In this document: piece by piece, positions 43,917 through 56,140 of the stretch
Numbering within the stretch: the stretch's first letter is position 1
Layout: every line of letters begins with the position of its first letter
NCBI GenBank assembly: GCA_022059125.1
Contig: JAEUWY010000006.1
Span: forward strand, 248,001-312,000
Reading direction: 5' to 3'
DNA length: 64,000 nucleotides
Source of the DNA: Corynespora cassiicola
Lineage: Eukaryota > Ascomycota > Dothideomycetes > Pleosporales > Corynesporascaceae
Translations under genes and position numbers: made by a program
The notes under the pieces: model-generated
Database searches by the model: none
The model's input: only the letters and a program-made list of their open reading frames with translations
What the model was told of the DNA's origin: nothing

Positions 43917-45427
43917 CCTGGGCGAAAGAGAAAGAAGCTATGTTTTTTTCGAAATTTATTTGCGGTGAGTGGGGGTTTATGAAGAGAAACAGTTGTAGCA
44001 TTCAACATTTGTCCAAGCGTGGGCGCGTTTTTAGTGTTACGAAACAGCTCTTTTATCTGGTTCGAGCGAGGAATGTCGTTGTTCCAAAACGCCGCTGTAA
44101 TCACTCCGAGAGCGCGTCCAGTCGGCTGAGCGGCGTCTCGTTCGTCGCTGGCTACGCCCCGGCGGCGTTATTGTCTACGGGGAGGATTCGGGATCCAGGG
44201 TTGGAGACGGAAGTTAGCTGGATTTGGGGGGTTCGCGCTCGGCAGGCTATACGCTCTTGTGATGGTAGGTTTATGTGGTGGGCGCGTTGCGTTTCGGGTA
44301 CAAGGCAAGTTATGGGGTAAGGAAAGCTGGTCGATCTACAGCTTGGTCCGGTCATACGTTTTGAGGTCGGTTTGAAGTAGCTTTGGGGCTCGCGAGATGT
44401 TCAGCAGTAGAAGGTTGGTGTTGTGCCGAATCCGTTCTAACGCAACCGAATTCCACTTACTCTGTGATCTTTCGCATTCATATATCGCCCAGACAAGGTT
44501 GCGAGTGTATTGTGCGTACATATTGTGCCCAGAAGGACTACTTGAGCCTAATCATGTGCTTAGAAACAAAAGGTTGGGACCATCGTCTCCAACGCAATGG
44601 AAAGGTTGTCAAAATGCACAATCTTATAGACTACGCGGGACAGCACTATTGACAGTCAGGGACGCCTCAGTCCATCGACTGCGCAATTGATTGGGGAAGA
44701 GTTATCTTAGAACCCAGACGCTCAGAATACCGGATGAAAGCTCAGCGTTGATGTTGGTCAATCTCGCGACTATCCACCCGGAACAATTCAGCCCGAGCTG
44801 AAAGGAACCAGCTACTTTTTGCGGAGAAAGCCAGTTTCGTGGGACTTATCCTGTAATACCTCTATCCAAGTGGTTATCTAGGTCCTACAATATTCGATGA
44901 CATGTACAGATGAGTGGAGTTGGAGCCGATAAGAAAGTTCTAGCAGTGACTTGTAACTTCAAAAAATGAACAGCCAAGGAACGTTCCGCCCGAGACAGGA
45001 AAAGGGCTCAGTTGAGGTTGACTTAGGAGTTATTTCAGATCCGTGGTTCTGAGCAACGGTCGATGCTACATTCAATGCGTGGTTGACCGAAACACTTTGG
45101 CAGTATGCCATTTCCATCATCAATATACTCATATAGGCGTCGGTCGTTTTTATTCGTCTCAATTGCTAGCAGTATCTGCAGATACATGTGAACGCAAGGA
45201 CGTTGTGGAGATCAATTGACTGACAGTGGCACATCCGAACCGTTCAGGAAAGTATAATCTAAAAGTGATATAAAAATCTATAACAATCTATAAAAGAAAA
45301 GGTTCTATAAAATCCAAATTGCAAAATAATGAGAAACTGAATATAGAAAAGATAAGAAAAGCCAGTATCCTCCCATTGATTCCTATGCGCCTCACAGACT
45401 TCCTTCATTCTACTGTCTCCTTCGCTC
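43917..45427. other. Gene-free spacer of about 1.5 kb
   Basis: Scattered short ORFs (for example 43940-44320, 44397-44690) without family features. No repeat or RNA gene recognised. Confidence 0.4.
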
Positions 45428-47709
45428 TTAGTTACTGCCAGGTTTAGAACTACTAGGCCCAGGAATGATAGGTAGCTGCGGTCCTGGCTTCTCTAGGACA
45501 GGCATCTTCAATTTTTCCGTTGCCTTCTCGAACTTTTTCAGGGTCTCTAGGCCATTCTCTAGTTCCGGGAGAATAGTCTTCTCAACCAGTTCAAACCTTT
45601 GCAAAGAAAGTTTCCAGTCCTTGGCATTCGTATCCCACTTGTTTACGGTGAGTTTCCTCTTTTGTCGCTTCAACGTTTCTTTGTTTGCCTTCAACTTTTC
45701 GTTAGCCTCCCCAATCTTCGTCTGATCCCTCGTCTTGATAACCTTGAAATAGTCATCGTTTAGTTTTTCCCTCTCTTCTTTAATTTTATCAATCTCATCC
45801 TCTATTCCGCGACGTTCCTTCTTCAAATTTTCAATTTCCTTTCCCATCTGCGTCGTTTGCTCTTTAGACATATGATTCGCTCTACTGTTGTACAGCTTTT
45901 CTCTCTGTTCCTTCACTTCCGCGATAGACACTTCATAGGCATCTTTGGTCGATTTATAATTCGAAATGAGCCAGTCTTTGCCGTGATCTTCCATTTCCAT
46001 GAGATGTTGTGTCATAAAAACTTTCCATTGAAGGTCGAGATCTTTCTTTTCGCCTGTCATCTCCTCGATATTGCTGAGCTCCCGCTTCACATTCTCGTAT
46101 GAGTTGACCAGGCGGATCTTCACTTCATCATGGTTCATGTAGCTGTAAACGCCAAGCACCTGGAAAAAGAAATCAAGCGTTAGTTGTCATTGTCTGTGGA
46201 ACCAAGGGCAGCTGTGATGGGATTTTTTACGTACCACTCGAAAGATGCTGAGGATTGCATAAGAGGACTCTCCTCCTCTTTTGAACTGATCAAGAATTTC
46301 GGCGAATTTTTGCGGATTCATGTATCTGTGCTTCTTCCACGTGCGCATTTTGTAGGTGTTGATTTCGCTATCGCAAAGTACGAAGTCGGCGCGATTCTCA
46401 GTAGATCCGAGCGCTTGGAAAACCAAATCGTTGATGGTTTTTTGGGGGTCGAGCTCCTTGTTGGTCTTTTGCTCCAAGGCTTTGGATGACCGGGCTGCCA
46501 CCTTGCGGTCGTCGAGCTCTTTGTTCCACCAGTCTTCGAACCATGTCCCGTCCACTTTTCCATCCTTGATTAATTTTTCAATGAACATCTTGACTGTTTG
46601 AAGCTTTTAGATCCATTAGTGGAACATTCATCTCACATATCACTTTAGGAAAGGAGTGAGTTTTACCTCTATCAGATGCTCAGTCACGAATCCCGTGTAT
46701 TTCTTTGGCGCAGCCTTCAGATCTTTTACCTGAAAATCCTCCAGCTTGTCCGAAGCCCAGTCGAGAGTAACTGCCTGCAAACTAGAACCATCATCCTTGT
46801 ATAGATCTGAATTGCTCGGATAGTCAAGCGAGTATATGTCAAGCTTTTGCGCGCCCGTGATCTCGGTCTTGAACCGGCGTGGTTCTCCACGTTCAACAAG
46901 CCCATCATTTTGAGAGAGATCTATTGTGAAAGCTTCCTTCAAGTTTTGACCCTCGACTGTAGAGAAGTGACGTTTGGGGGATTTTGGCTTGGATGGCTTG
47001 GATGGCTTGGAGGGTTTGGAGGGTTTGGTAGCACCGTCGTCTTCAATGAGATCCGCCTCGTCGCCAAGTTGGCATGACCCAATATAATCGCATGTGTTAA
47101 TCGCAGAAGTGGGTCGAGGAAGTGGTTTGTAGTCACATATAGGGTCAGGTTTGCTGTTTGGCTTGCTCCCTGGCTTCCCTCCCGCCTTACCCTGAGGTCC
47201 AATGGCGGGACAGATACCAGAAGGAGTCGGGGTCGCAGATGCTGAGGTTTTCTTCGTGGAAGATGCTGCAATTGAAGTTTTGGTTGATAGGGCTCTCTTC
47301 GAAGACGATACAGTCTTTGTTTTGGAGTTGGATTTAGGACCTTTTGGGCTTGAGAGGGGCCCTGTACTCTTATTTCCTGTTCCTTTCGTAGGTGTTGGGA
47401 CCGTTGGTGTCTTTGTAGGGCTTGGAGGCTTCCTCGACTTAGGATTCTTTGTAGGTTTTAGCACCGCTTTACTGCTCTTCTTTTTTCTAGCTCTGGGTTC
47501 GAGGTCAAAGTCGTAAGAGCTCCCATAAGCTCCCTTATCACTGCTAAGAGGTGCTAAGCCATCATTTCTGGAGAAATTGAAAAGTCAGTCCTATCCAGCT
47601 AACATGTATTCTTTTCAGGTACCTACATGTTTGGTGGGATATAGAGGCATTGCGTAAGAGTAGTTAGGCCCCATAGCAGCAAAAAGTAGCGAAAAGAAAG
47701 AAGGTGCAT
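45428..47709 (-). CDS. Secreted Lys/Pro/Ser-rich protein with a chitinase-C-terminus-like region and long coiled coil
   Basis: Predicted 689 residues from four exons: 47709-47627, 47567-46667, 46588-46235, 46159-45428 (introns 59, 78 and 75 bp). The first exon encodes a signal peptide (MHLLSFRYFLLLWGLTTLTQC). Residues about 35-210 are a low-complexity basic tail rich in K, P, S and T with a KPSKPSKPSKPSKP repeat. Then follows a region (DIYSLDYPSNSDLYKD...TLDWASDKL...FVTEHLIE...VLGVYSYMNHDEVKIRL) that resembles the module after the catalytic domain in large killer-toxin-like GH18 chitinases; no GH18, LysM or chitin-binding domain is present here. The last 200 residues form a charged coiled coil and a Pro-rich end. 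Role unknown; wall-associated or effector-like are both possible. The similarity is from memory of the family and needs a profile search. Confidence 0.7.
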
Positions 47710-48412
47710 GCTTCCTGAGCAAAAAACTGTACGACTTTCAAAAGAGTAGCTAAGTATGAATATAATTTCGGGAAAGATATAAAGGCGTGCAGACTAGAGA
47801 AGGGTGTAGAAAAACATTGATAGGGAGATACGAATTATTGAGAATCGAGGTAACAAACCACTCTTAAGTACATTGAAGGTACCTCGTACCAATACCTTAA
47901 ACTGAATGCAGTTTCTCGCGTCGTAGATACGGGTTGCGTTCGTGTGCGGCGAGACTTCGGAAACGGAAGTCCTATACATCCTTGGGGCCAACTTGGTGAA
48001 TGACCGAAGCCAAGCTGCGGTGTCTTCGGGCCAGCTACAGTTAGCTCCCCTTTGAATATCCAACATATTTCCTTTCTATGATACATAGTGAGATTACGGG
48101 CCCGTAATCTAGTAATATGTTCATTAGCAAGTCGGACGCCGACTCGGCGGACTAGAGTCTGCCTTCTCAGATTGTCTCACCAGAACCATCGCATTCCGGA
48201 GAAGATGAACAGTTACTATGCAACTTGAGACCAATGGTATTGAATAGAAAGAGTGGATCCATTGGTTCATTTCCCTGTTTATTCCCGACGTGCCTCCAAG
48301 CTGCAGCCTAGCAGCCTCTTGGCATTTCGGGTACTGCGCCGCACCTCGCCACCAACACTACAAATATTCGTCAACCGGGCATGCCCTTCTCATACACAAT
48401 AATTCAGCCAAC
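47710..48412. promoter_or_regulatory. Divergent intergenic region
   Basis: About 700 bp between the start codons of the secreted coiled-coil gene and the small hypothetical gene; promoters of both. A TATAAAG stretch at 47778 may serve the minus-strand gene. Confidence 0.45.
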
Positions 48413-49113
48413 ATGGGCTCTAAAACATCGGAATTGGCAGAAGTACGCCGCTTTCTTACCGAAAACCCCACCGCGAAATGGGGTTTCATCATCTATCGCT
48501 GCACCTACAAGAACGACGATGAATGGGCGCGGTTCATGGACAATCTCAAGACACGTACGAAAATACAATTGGAAGAAGACGGTGACGGTGATCTGTTCGA
48601 GCGAATGGACTGGCCAGTACAGGATGATAACCAGAAGGAATTCGATAGTGGCGGTACCCACAAATGCAGAATGTAAGCAGATCGTTTGACCAGGTTCTCC
48701 GGGCGTCATTCCTCACGTTATCACATGATGGATACCACAACCAACAAGGCTCTAAAGGATACATAATCTCCAGCTTGTGTATGAAAAAGCCCGAGCGATT
48801 GAATGTGCTAACTTGTCGTTGCAGGCATTTTCTTGAAGAGCTTCTTCCTACCCTTCCGTTCTCCGAGAGCACTCGTCACGAAGCCTTTGTCACTGTCAAT
48901 CAGGTAAATCTTGAGACTGTCCTTTACGATGCTCCTCCTCCAGATAAATTTGACGCATTCGGTGCGGGGTTCGTTTCATTGGTCTCAGCGGAAGAGAATG
49001 AAGGATGGATGTCGGTTGGTGTGTCATATCTGGTTCCCACTGTATACGCAATGTTGAAGGACAGCGGATGGTATTATATCAATCCTGGGGATGATGATGT
49101 CGCCTGCCCTTGA
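48413..49113 (+). CDS. Conserved fungal hypothetical protein (182 residues)
   Basis: Two exons (48413-48672 and 48825-49113) with an intron of 152 bp, long for this window. Start MGSKTSELAEV is in good context (CCAACATGG). The sequence WGFIIYRCTYKNDDEWARFM followed by DGDGDLFERMDWPVQDD is, as far as I recall, a recurrent pattern in uncharacterised fungal proteins of this size. Later parts include NQVNLETVLYDAPPPD and YLVPTVYAMLKDSGWYYI. No signal peptide or membrane segment. The intron keeps the frame only with the ATG split across it (at|g). Function unknown. Confidence 0.75.
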
Positions 49114-49622
49114 GGCATGGATTTGATCATCCTGAGAATAAGCAATCCTCTGGCCAGTTTTAGGATGTGTGAAAGGGTTCTTGCAGACTTCTTCACCAAA
49201 TAAGTATTTAGAACTTGTTAGCTTTTAACCCATACTGCGAACTTCGTTGCTGTTTTGATTACCGTATTACAAACTAGAATGACACTAAAAGCTTTATTTC
49301 TGGAGAATAAATTATGCTCTATAAAGACCTCTTTAACTTTAAAAACTAACACAAACTATTATTTCGTTTTACAATTTTTAAGAGATAACATTATCTGTCT
49401 GCATTACTTCTTTGTCTGTTTAATAAATAAAAAAGTTATATATAGACTGATTGTGTGTTCACAGCTCATTAAATAAACATAAATATATTTACCTTTTTTT
49501 CTAGAAAAAAAATAGTAATTCTACTGTAACAGTTTTTCTTATTAAAAAGTGGGTTTACGGCTTGTTCACGTAATCGCAGTAACAGGTAGTTTAGTAATAG
49601 TAAACTTAATTAAAATTTTAAT
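49114..49622. other. AT-rich spacer
   Basis: About 500 bp, markedly AT-rich from 49250 to 49620, with no gene. It adjoins the truncated end of the MFS pseudogene. Confidence 0.45.
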
Positions 49623-51399
49623 CTACAAATTATAACCCTCGCCAAATATCTTCCGCGCTTGTGTCCTTGTATCGAGAGAGAACGTCTCAGCTACCCTTGT
49701 TTTCTCTAGTACGACGCTTACAATATCTTTTGGTATAGCACTAGCTAGATGAGACCGAATATAAGGGGTTGAGACTGAGCTAGCAATGGCGATTCCAACC
49801 ATCCCTCCGAGCACACGAAACTGAGCTGTAGCTGCAGACCCGACAGTTTTCGCCAATCAGTAGATTTCCCAAAGGTCAAAGTGGCATTCTCACCTGAATC
49901 TCTCAGGTCCATAATATGTAGGACCAATACCACGAGCCCAGTGTTCACAAATCCAGTTCCAAGTCCAGTCATGACTTGAAGGCCAAACTGAGACATGTCG
50001 ACATGAGGAGATGTGTCTATTCGTGACAAGAACACGGTTCCGAGAGATTCCAAGATAGCACCCGAGAGCACCATCCAGCATGGTGGTACCTTGAGCTCCC
50101 CTACCAGAGCCCCTGCTATAGCGCTACCAGTGGGTACGAGGGCCGCGAATGCGAGCAGTCTGACACCAGCATCGAACGAGGATAAACTGTTGAGGGTTGT
50201 CAGACGTTGGGGGAGCTGCGCGACTAAAACGTAGTGTGTAGTTCCTGACAAGTAACAATTGCTGCAATATCGTTAGTTCAGAAAAAATGATTTACGTGCA
50301 TGCACGCACACGATCAATCCCAGTTGAATGCGACTCTGGCATATCCTCCACGAAAATACCGGCTCCGGGTTCGTTCGGCGCATTGTTGCATACCACTGCC
50401 AAGCAAAAAAGGCTGCTGCAAAAGGGCCTGACAGGACAAGCAGGATAAAAACTCTTGGTGAAGTCCATGAAAGTCCTTGTGCCGCCTGTTGGAGACCCGT
50501 GGCTAGCAAGACGACAGTCCCTACCATCAAAGTCTATCCGAGTATTTCCAGACGACGGAGCTTATTTGAGGAGAAGAATCGATTCTCCTCATTCGCCGAT
50601 GCCTCATTGAAGAGCTTCATGGACATGGTGAGCCACGGCGACACCGTGCTCATCATACCAACAGGCACACTAGGAACATATATTAGTCATCTGCATGGCC
50701 CAAATCTCACGGTCAGGGCATACTTCATGAGAAATATCCACCGCCAACTTCCGCTTGCGGTTATCGCACCCCCTAACGGCGGTCCTATCATCAGCGAGAT
50801 GGAAATCACGGCTGTTACCAGGCTGATGTACGATGGAAGCTTCCTTCGTGGTACCATTTCCATGTAAATGAGCTGGGTGATGGCAAACACTCCACAGCCA
50901 CCCATACGCTGACACCAGCGGAACATGATGAGCTGATCATGGTTTGGCTTGCTCCACAGAGAGCCGAGAATACAGTAAAGATAGCCATCGAAGTGACGAG
51001 TATTGCCTTCCGTCCCGCAATGTCTGACAGCTTCGCCCAGATCATTTGCAGACCTCGTATCATATTCAGTAAATGCAGGACAAGCCTGGCCTGAGATGAC
51101 TTACCGCAGTAGGTTAGCATCTATGCGGTGAATAGGCAGGAACTCTTCTCATAGCCTCCGAGCTCGTCGGTGATGGCTGCGACGGCTGTGCTGACAATGG
51201 AAGCCTCCATCTGCACTATGAAGATGGAGACAAGCAAACCAGCGTTGATGAGCTGGAATTTAATCCCGGTGATGTAGCCGGTTTCATCGTCTGGCTAGGT
51301 CGGGGTGGGCTCGTTCAAGGGTTGGGCATTTGTGGTGGCCTTTTCGCCCTCGACGTCGCCAGCAGCCGCGTCGCGCTTATTTTCGATTATATGGGGCAT
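49623..51399 (-). pseudogene. MFS drug-efflux-type transporter pseudogene (14-TM DHA2-like)
   Basis: The order of family segments is preserved: MPHIIENKRD start, DDETGYITGIKFQLI, FIVQMEASIVSTAV, QMIWAKLSDIAGRKAI, MFRWCQRMGGCGVFAITQL, SLMIGPPLGGAITASGSWRW, and the final TVGSAATAQFRVLGGMVGIA...EGYNL. Lesions include a stop after NEPTPT, a stop at about 51120 in the LFTA-MLTYC segment, a frameshift before MFRWCQR (about 50935), a stop in RLEILG-TLMVG (about 50536) and loss of the C-terminus after EGYNL. Intron positions still have plausible GT...AG ends. Intact relatives export toxins or drugs; this copy is dead, and its adjacency to the intact helicase gene suggests decay of an accessory gene beside a core gene. 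Confidence 0.85.
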
Positions 51400-51691
51400 T
51401 CTTGCTCTGACGGCATTGATACCGAGGTAAAAAAGCTGAGTTCGAAAGGTAACTGGCGCTTCGGTGTTGTAAAGGTAAGTCTGACAAGCCAACTGTGCCT
51501 CTCGGACATCGGAATGTAGATACGACGGTCTTTAGGTGTGCCGTCTGTGCCACTCTTGGGAGCTTGGTCAGCTTCACCAACCGAACGGCACAGTTTCGGT
51601 GTAAAGTACTGCTGATTGAATGCCCCTAGATATTCATCCCTCTGTCTGCAGAAGGGGTTGATGTTATAGAGTATATTGAAGATGGGGCTTG

Positions 51692-54600
51692 TCACTTGTG
51701 TACCCCAATAAAAGTCCTCTCAGCCCCAAACATCCTAATACTCCTCCCAAAATCATCATCGTCCTGCTCCTCGCTCTTTACCCACACTCCATGCACGTAT
51801 TTTCCCTTGGCCATAGTCACCGGTTCTGCCTCTACCACGGTCTCGATACCCGCTGGGACTGTTTCCTCATCCCCCCAAGGCAACGCATCCACATCGATTT
51901 CCTTTTCCTTACCCAGTATGCACATGACAACAACAAGAGCGCCAGCCTTGCTCATGACCTGATTCGCCTCTTTGCAGCGCTCGTCGCAGCAGCATTCCAG
52001 ACACCCTTCGAGACAATGGCATGCCTGTAGACGTTGACAAGCCTTTTCAAGAAGTGTGTCAATGAACTCGAAAGCCTTGGTGCTAATCCCGCTACCTGAT
52101 GCTCCCCCCTTGGCATCGTAAAAGGTCAGTCTTGCAGGACGCTTGCGCGAAGTCTCACGTTTTGCAAACTCCTTGATGGCAACTTTACACTCTGTGCGAA
52201 CGTCGCCGGGCATACTGACCACAAAATTGGGCATGAGTGACAAAACAGAGTGTTCTGCTGCGTGAATGGCCGCTGCAATATTCAGGCGCCTCGATTTGAG
52301 AATATCAAGGGCGGATTTGGGGACGTCAAGCCACATGCCTTTGGAGTAAAGGATGATGGGTGGGTTGTCCACTTCCACGGCATCCAGGATGCGCCTTTTC
52401 TTGTCAACTTTGAAGAAGCCAAATACTACCTGCTTTATCTTGATGGGACCATAGAAAGCTTTGGATCTGGAGCCAGGGATGCGACGGATGGCTTCAGTCT
52501 CCACGGGATCTATATCGGTAAAGTCGCGCTGCTGCGTCGTCCAGTCGACCTTGACATATTCGACCTTGGCGAGCATTCTTTCTTGACTGAACTCTTTCAC
52601 TAGATATGTGTTGCCCTGATGCAGAAAGATGCCACCTTCGTATATGGTGAAGAAGGCGCGCGAGGCTTCCAATTCTTCCAGCACAGTGTTTTTCCCATTC
52701 GTTATGTTGATAATGGCGAAATGAGAGTCTTCTGTGTCTCTTATTGTGACAAAGCGAGAAGGCTGGGGCAAGAAACGCTCGTTGCAGTGATAGAATCCCT
52801 TATCGTCTTGTCTCATACGTTCTCTCGCTATCTTTTCAAGAAGTGGTCCAAAGTAACGCGCATCCTCTTCGGGTTTGATGGGCATTTCGTAAGCTGCACA
52901 TTGAATATGACCTTCAAGCACGAGCAAATTTTCAAGATCAACTTGAAGCTCGCTATTTGGTTTTGTAAAAATCTCGTCGGGATTAGACATGTAATACTGG
53001 TCCGTTGGAAAACAGTCCCCGACCAGAACCGAAAGAGAGTCTTTGTTTCGTCGACCTGCACGACCACTCTGTTGGCGCAGGTTTGCGATTGTGTATGGGA
53101 AGCCAACAGTGACTACTGCGTCCAGTGTTCCAATATCGACGCCAAGTTCCAGGGCACTAGTGGCAACGATGCCGACAAGTTTACCATCAAACATTTCTCT
53201 CTCAATCTGGCGACGATCTTGTGGTGTGTATCCACTCCTGTAGGCCATGACTCTAGCGACAACTTCGGGCCTCTCAAGGTTCGTCAACTCGGCTTTGACA
53301 GCTGCCAACAATGCTTCGCACTGTTTTCTCACCCGACAAAAGGCAATGACTCGAACGCCACGGAGAATGAGCTGGCAAAATAGCTTCGCAGACTCTTCCA
53401 GGCTGCTTCCTCTCCCGGATGTCGGATCGCCTGGATCCTTGAAAGGCGTGTTCCAGCAAAGAAATTCCTTCCTACCCGATGGGGAGCCGTCAAAGTCGGT
53501 CAGCTTGACTTCATCCACACCAAAAATGGTCTTCATGTGCTCTTCAGGATTGGCCACAGTCGCCGAGCAGGAGATGAACTTTACGTGATGGTTTCCAAGA
53601 GCAGAACAGATCCGCCTTAATCGTCGCATGATGAACGCGACATGAGCGCCAAAAAGACCGTTGTACACGTGGAGCTCATCAACCACCACAAAACGCAGGT
53701 TCTGTAGAAATGACCTCCAGAGTTCTTCTTGGGGCAGGATTGTGATGTGAAGCATATCTGGATTAGTGAAAATGATGCGTGCCTCATCGCGGATGTAGTT
53801 GCGTTCGGCCATGGGTGTGTCTCCGTCGAAGGTTTCAACAAGCAGCTCTTGCAGCCCATCCATGAATCTAAGAAGCTCCTTCAAACTGCGTCTTTGGTCT
53901 TGAGCCAATGCCTTGGTTGGGAATATATACATGGCACGGGTGTTGTAATCTTGCTCAAGCTGGTGGAGGACGGGAATCTGGTAGATGAGAGACTTGCCCG
54001 AGCTTGTAGAAGTTGAAACAATGACATTTTGACCATCGTGAAGGTTGTTGATTGCCTCAGCTTGATGTGCATACAGCTGGGTGATATTTCTCGTATTGTA
54101 TAGCGCGTTTACCAGATTTTGTGACATTTGAAAGTTCAAGTCGCCATAGATGGGCGGCTGAGGGTCGAACACACGGTGCCCATCAGGTACAATCTGGCCA
54201 GTGTACCATTCTAAGGTCTTGATCTCTTCGATGATATCGGGTATGAGCTTGCGCTCTTTAGGAATCGTGGCAGGAAGCAGCGATCTTTCCGGGCCTGGTG
54301 TTGAACTTCGACTGTCAGAAGGCATCGGTATGAACGCAATCGAGTCTTCTTTGAGTTTTTCAACAGCATCGCATCCTTCCTCGGCACACTGATTGAGAAA
54401 AGCATTGACTGCAGAAGTGAACTTTGTATTTCGCTTCTCAATCAACTTCATCATTTGCTTTTGGCTGAAGACTGGCATTTTGAGATCCTCGTTTCGCAAT
54501 TTTTGGGTCGGCTTTGTGGGTTCCCCTGTTTTCGCATGCTTCACCTGTCGTTTCAGGTCTCCATCGATGAACTCGAAGAGCAACACTTCTTTGTGCTCTT

Positions 54601-55177
54601 GCTTATCCGGCTCTGGTTCTGTGATAACATACTCTTTTGCTCTCTTACCGCTCAGGCTATCTTCCATGCCCATGAGATTGATCTGCAACATCTCTTCGTC
54701 CACATAGGCGAAGTTGACTGCCCTGGGTATCAAGGCTGTAATTTGTGCAATGTCCTCGACAACCAATTCCCGCTTTATGTGGCTTTCTATGGTACTCTTG
54801 ATGTTTTCAAATGTCGTAGCAAAGTGCTTCCGCGTACAACAAAAGGTATAGACTAGGTTCAACGCGCGATGTGTCTGACCCAGGGTTGTAAAGTGCTCCG
54901 GCCAAGGGATAGAAGTTTCAACCACGGTGGATGAGCCCTGGCGGACAAGCTTGGGCTTGTCATTTGAGTCCTTTGATTTCGGGGTCCTCTTTGGCTTTTT
55001 TCCTCCATCGTGGGTCTTCGTGGGTACTGTAGTAGTCGTGGTATCCTGGCTCAGGCCCCCCGCTCCCCGCTCCTCGAGAGCTGGGCTGTCTTGCGCGGCC
55101 GGTTCATCGTCGCGTGTTTTTCGTTTTCTTTTTCGAATAATCTGATCTGAAACAGAGGCAGCTTTCAGCCGGGGCAT
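51692..55177 (-). CDS. hrq1: Hrq1-type RecQ4-like 3'-5' DNA helicase
   Basis: Single exon, 1161 residues from MPRLKAAS (the frame is open three codons further but without ATG). The N-terminus is basic and disordered (KRKRKTRDD; KKPKRTPKSK), likely nuclear. The helicase core shows LYAHQAEAI, Walker A STSSGKS near residue 394, motif II VVVDELH near 512, motif III SCSAT, IV VRVIAFCRVRKQCE, V ATSALELGVDIG and VI QQSGRAGRR. A C-terminal zinc-type Cys cluster (CHCLEGCLECCCDERCKEA) belongs to the MZB/DUF1998 region of Hrq1. Yeast Hrq1 unwinds DNA in interstrand crosslink repair and telomere maintenance. Length, motifs and absence of lesions indicate a working core gene. It overlaps nothing; the dead MFS gene lies downstream. 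Confidence 0.93.
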   Translation of the reverse strand: MPRLKAASVSDQIIRKRKRKTRDDEPAAQDSPALEERGAGGLSQDTTTTTVPTKTHDGGKKPKRTPKSKDSNDKPKLVRQGSSTVVETSIPWPEHFTTLGQTHRALNLVYTFCCTRKHFATTFENIKSTIESHIKRELVVEDIAQITALIPRAVNFAYVDEEMLQINLMGMEDSLSGKRAKEYVITEPEPDKQEHKEVLLFEFIDGDLKRQVKHAKTGEPTKPTQKLRNEDLKMPVFSQKQMMKLIEKRNTKFTSAVNAFLNQCAEEGCDAVEKLKEDSIAFIPMPSDSRSSTPGPERSLLPATIPKERKLIPDIIEEIKTLEWYTGQIVPDGHRVFDPQPPIYGDLNFQMSQNLVNALYNTRNITQLYAHQAEAINNLHDGQNVIVSTSTSSGKSLIYQIPVLHQLEQDYNTRAMYIFPTKALAQDQRRSLKELLRFMDGLQELLVETFDGDTPMAERNYIRDEARIIFTNPDMLHITILPQEELWRSFLQNLRFVVVDELHVYNGLFGAHVAFIMRRLRRICSALGNHHVKFISCSATVANPEEHMKTIFGVDEVKLTDFDGSPSGRKEFLCWNTPFKDPGDPTSGRGSSLEESAKLFCQLILRGVRVIAFCRVRKQCEALLAAVKAELTNLERPEVVARVMAYRSGYTPQDRRQIEREMFDGKLVGIVATSALELGVDIGTLDAVVTVGFPYTIANLRQQSGRAGRRNKDSLSVLVGDCFPTDQYYMSNPDEIFTKPNSELQVDLENLLVLEGHIQCAAYEMPIKPEEDARYFGPLLEKIARERMRQDDKGFYHCNERFLPQPSRFVTIRDTEDSHFAIINITNGKNTVLEELEASRAFFTIYEGGIFLHQGNTYLVKEFSQERMLAKVEYVKVDWTTQQRDFTDIDPVETEAIRRIPGSRSKAFYGPIKIKQVVFGFFKVDKKRRILDAVEVDNPPIILYSKGMWLDVPKSALDILKSRRLNIAAAIHAAEHSVLSLMPNFVVSMPGDVRTECKVAIKEFAKRETSRKRPARLTFYDAKGGASGSGISTKAFEFIDTLLEKACQRLQACHCLEGCLECCCDERCKEANQVMSKAGALVVVMCILGKEKEIDVDALPWGDEETVPAGIETVVEAEPVTMAKGKYVHGVWVKSEEQDDDDFGRSIRMFGAERTFIGVHK

Positions 55178-56140
55178 CGTTTGCACATAATTGGGGTGAA
55201 AGGGACGCGGTGGAGGACGATCAAAGCACCTCGAGTCGATGACGCAATGGCTCGTGAGTTGAGGTATACTTAGAGCGGCACACGAGAAGCGTAGATCAGT
55301 ATATTCGTGAGATAAGCCTTCGGAGGGGATTTGGGTGTAGGTCGCTTACATGTAGCAACTAGCAGACGAAGAGCGAGCTCGAAGGTGAAGATGGCCGGGT
55401 TCGGGACCTCGTAGCACGCTAGCGCGCGATCACGTGGCACGTCCGTGCATCCCTCCACCCATCTGCGTCTTCTGATGGGACTGCCGTCAATGCATCTGAC
55501 CATCAGCATCAATGTGTGAGTCTCAGATCGAATCATTTGTATCAACGACTTGGATACTGTCCAATCGATGACAAATAGCCTTCTCACGCTCCTATAGCCA
55601 GTCTCACATATGCCGTGAAACCGCTCATCAACAACTGCTATCTAGCATTATGTCAGTGCCAACGAGTATGTACGAGCAACGGAATCTGTCCAATAGCGCG
55701 TAGCTTATCGGCTCAATGCGCTCCGCCAATCCTGTCACATTCAGAACTAGGGTTTGCATAGACGACCTTGTCCTTCTTGGTGGGGCATGCATCTCTTGCA
55801 ACCATCTTTCCATGCCGCGGGCGTCTGAGAGACCTTGAAGAGGCAATCACCAACCATTCATCGAGATCAAAGTGTTTACCGATTTGACTAACGCTATGAC
55901 GTGCCTTGTTATCTCACATGGAGCCCTAAGTGGCCGCGTAATATCTTGCCACTGGGTAGACGAAGGTTGAAAGAGGGGGTGTAATGCATACGACAGGGAT
56001 AAGAAAGCCGTTCGCAATCCTATGCTAAGTGTCAGTTTTGTGCCACTAGTCTTATGCATATACTATGTGGATGCCTGAAGAAAGGGCATATAAGAAGACT
56101 TTCTACCATCAGTTGCTGTTGCAAGCTTCCCGCCTCCGAC
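55178..56140. promoter_or_regulatory. Divergent spacer between hrq1 and a P450 gene
   Basis: About 960 bp holding both promoters. The ORF at 55270-55587 (-) has no homology. No repeats seen. Confidence 0.45.

Noticed and set aside
43219..43968. 249-residue plus-strand ORF over the SGNH relic
   Set aside because: Antisense shadow; the minus strand carries recognisable GDSL family blocks.
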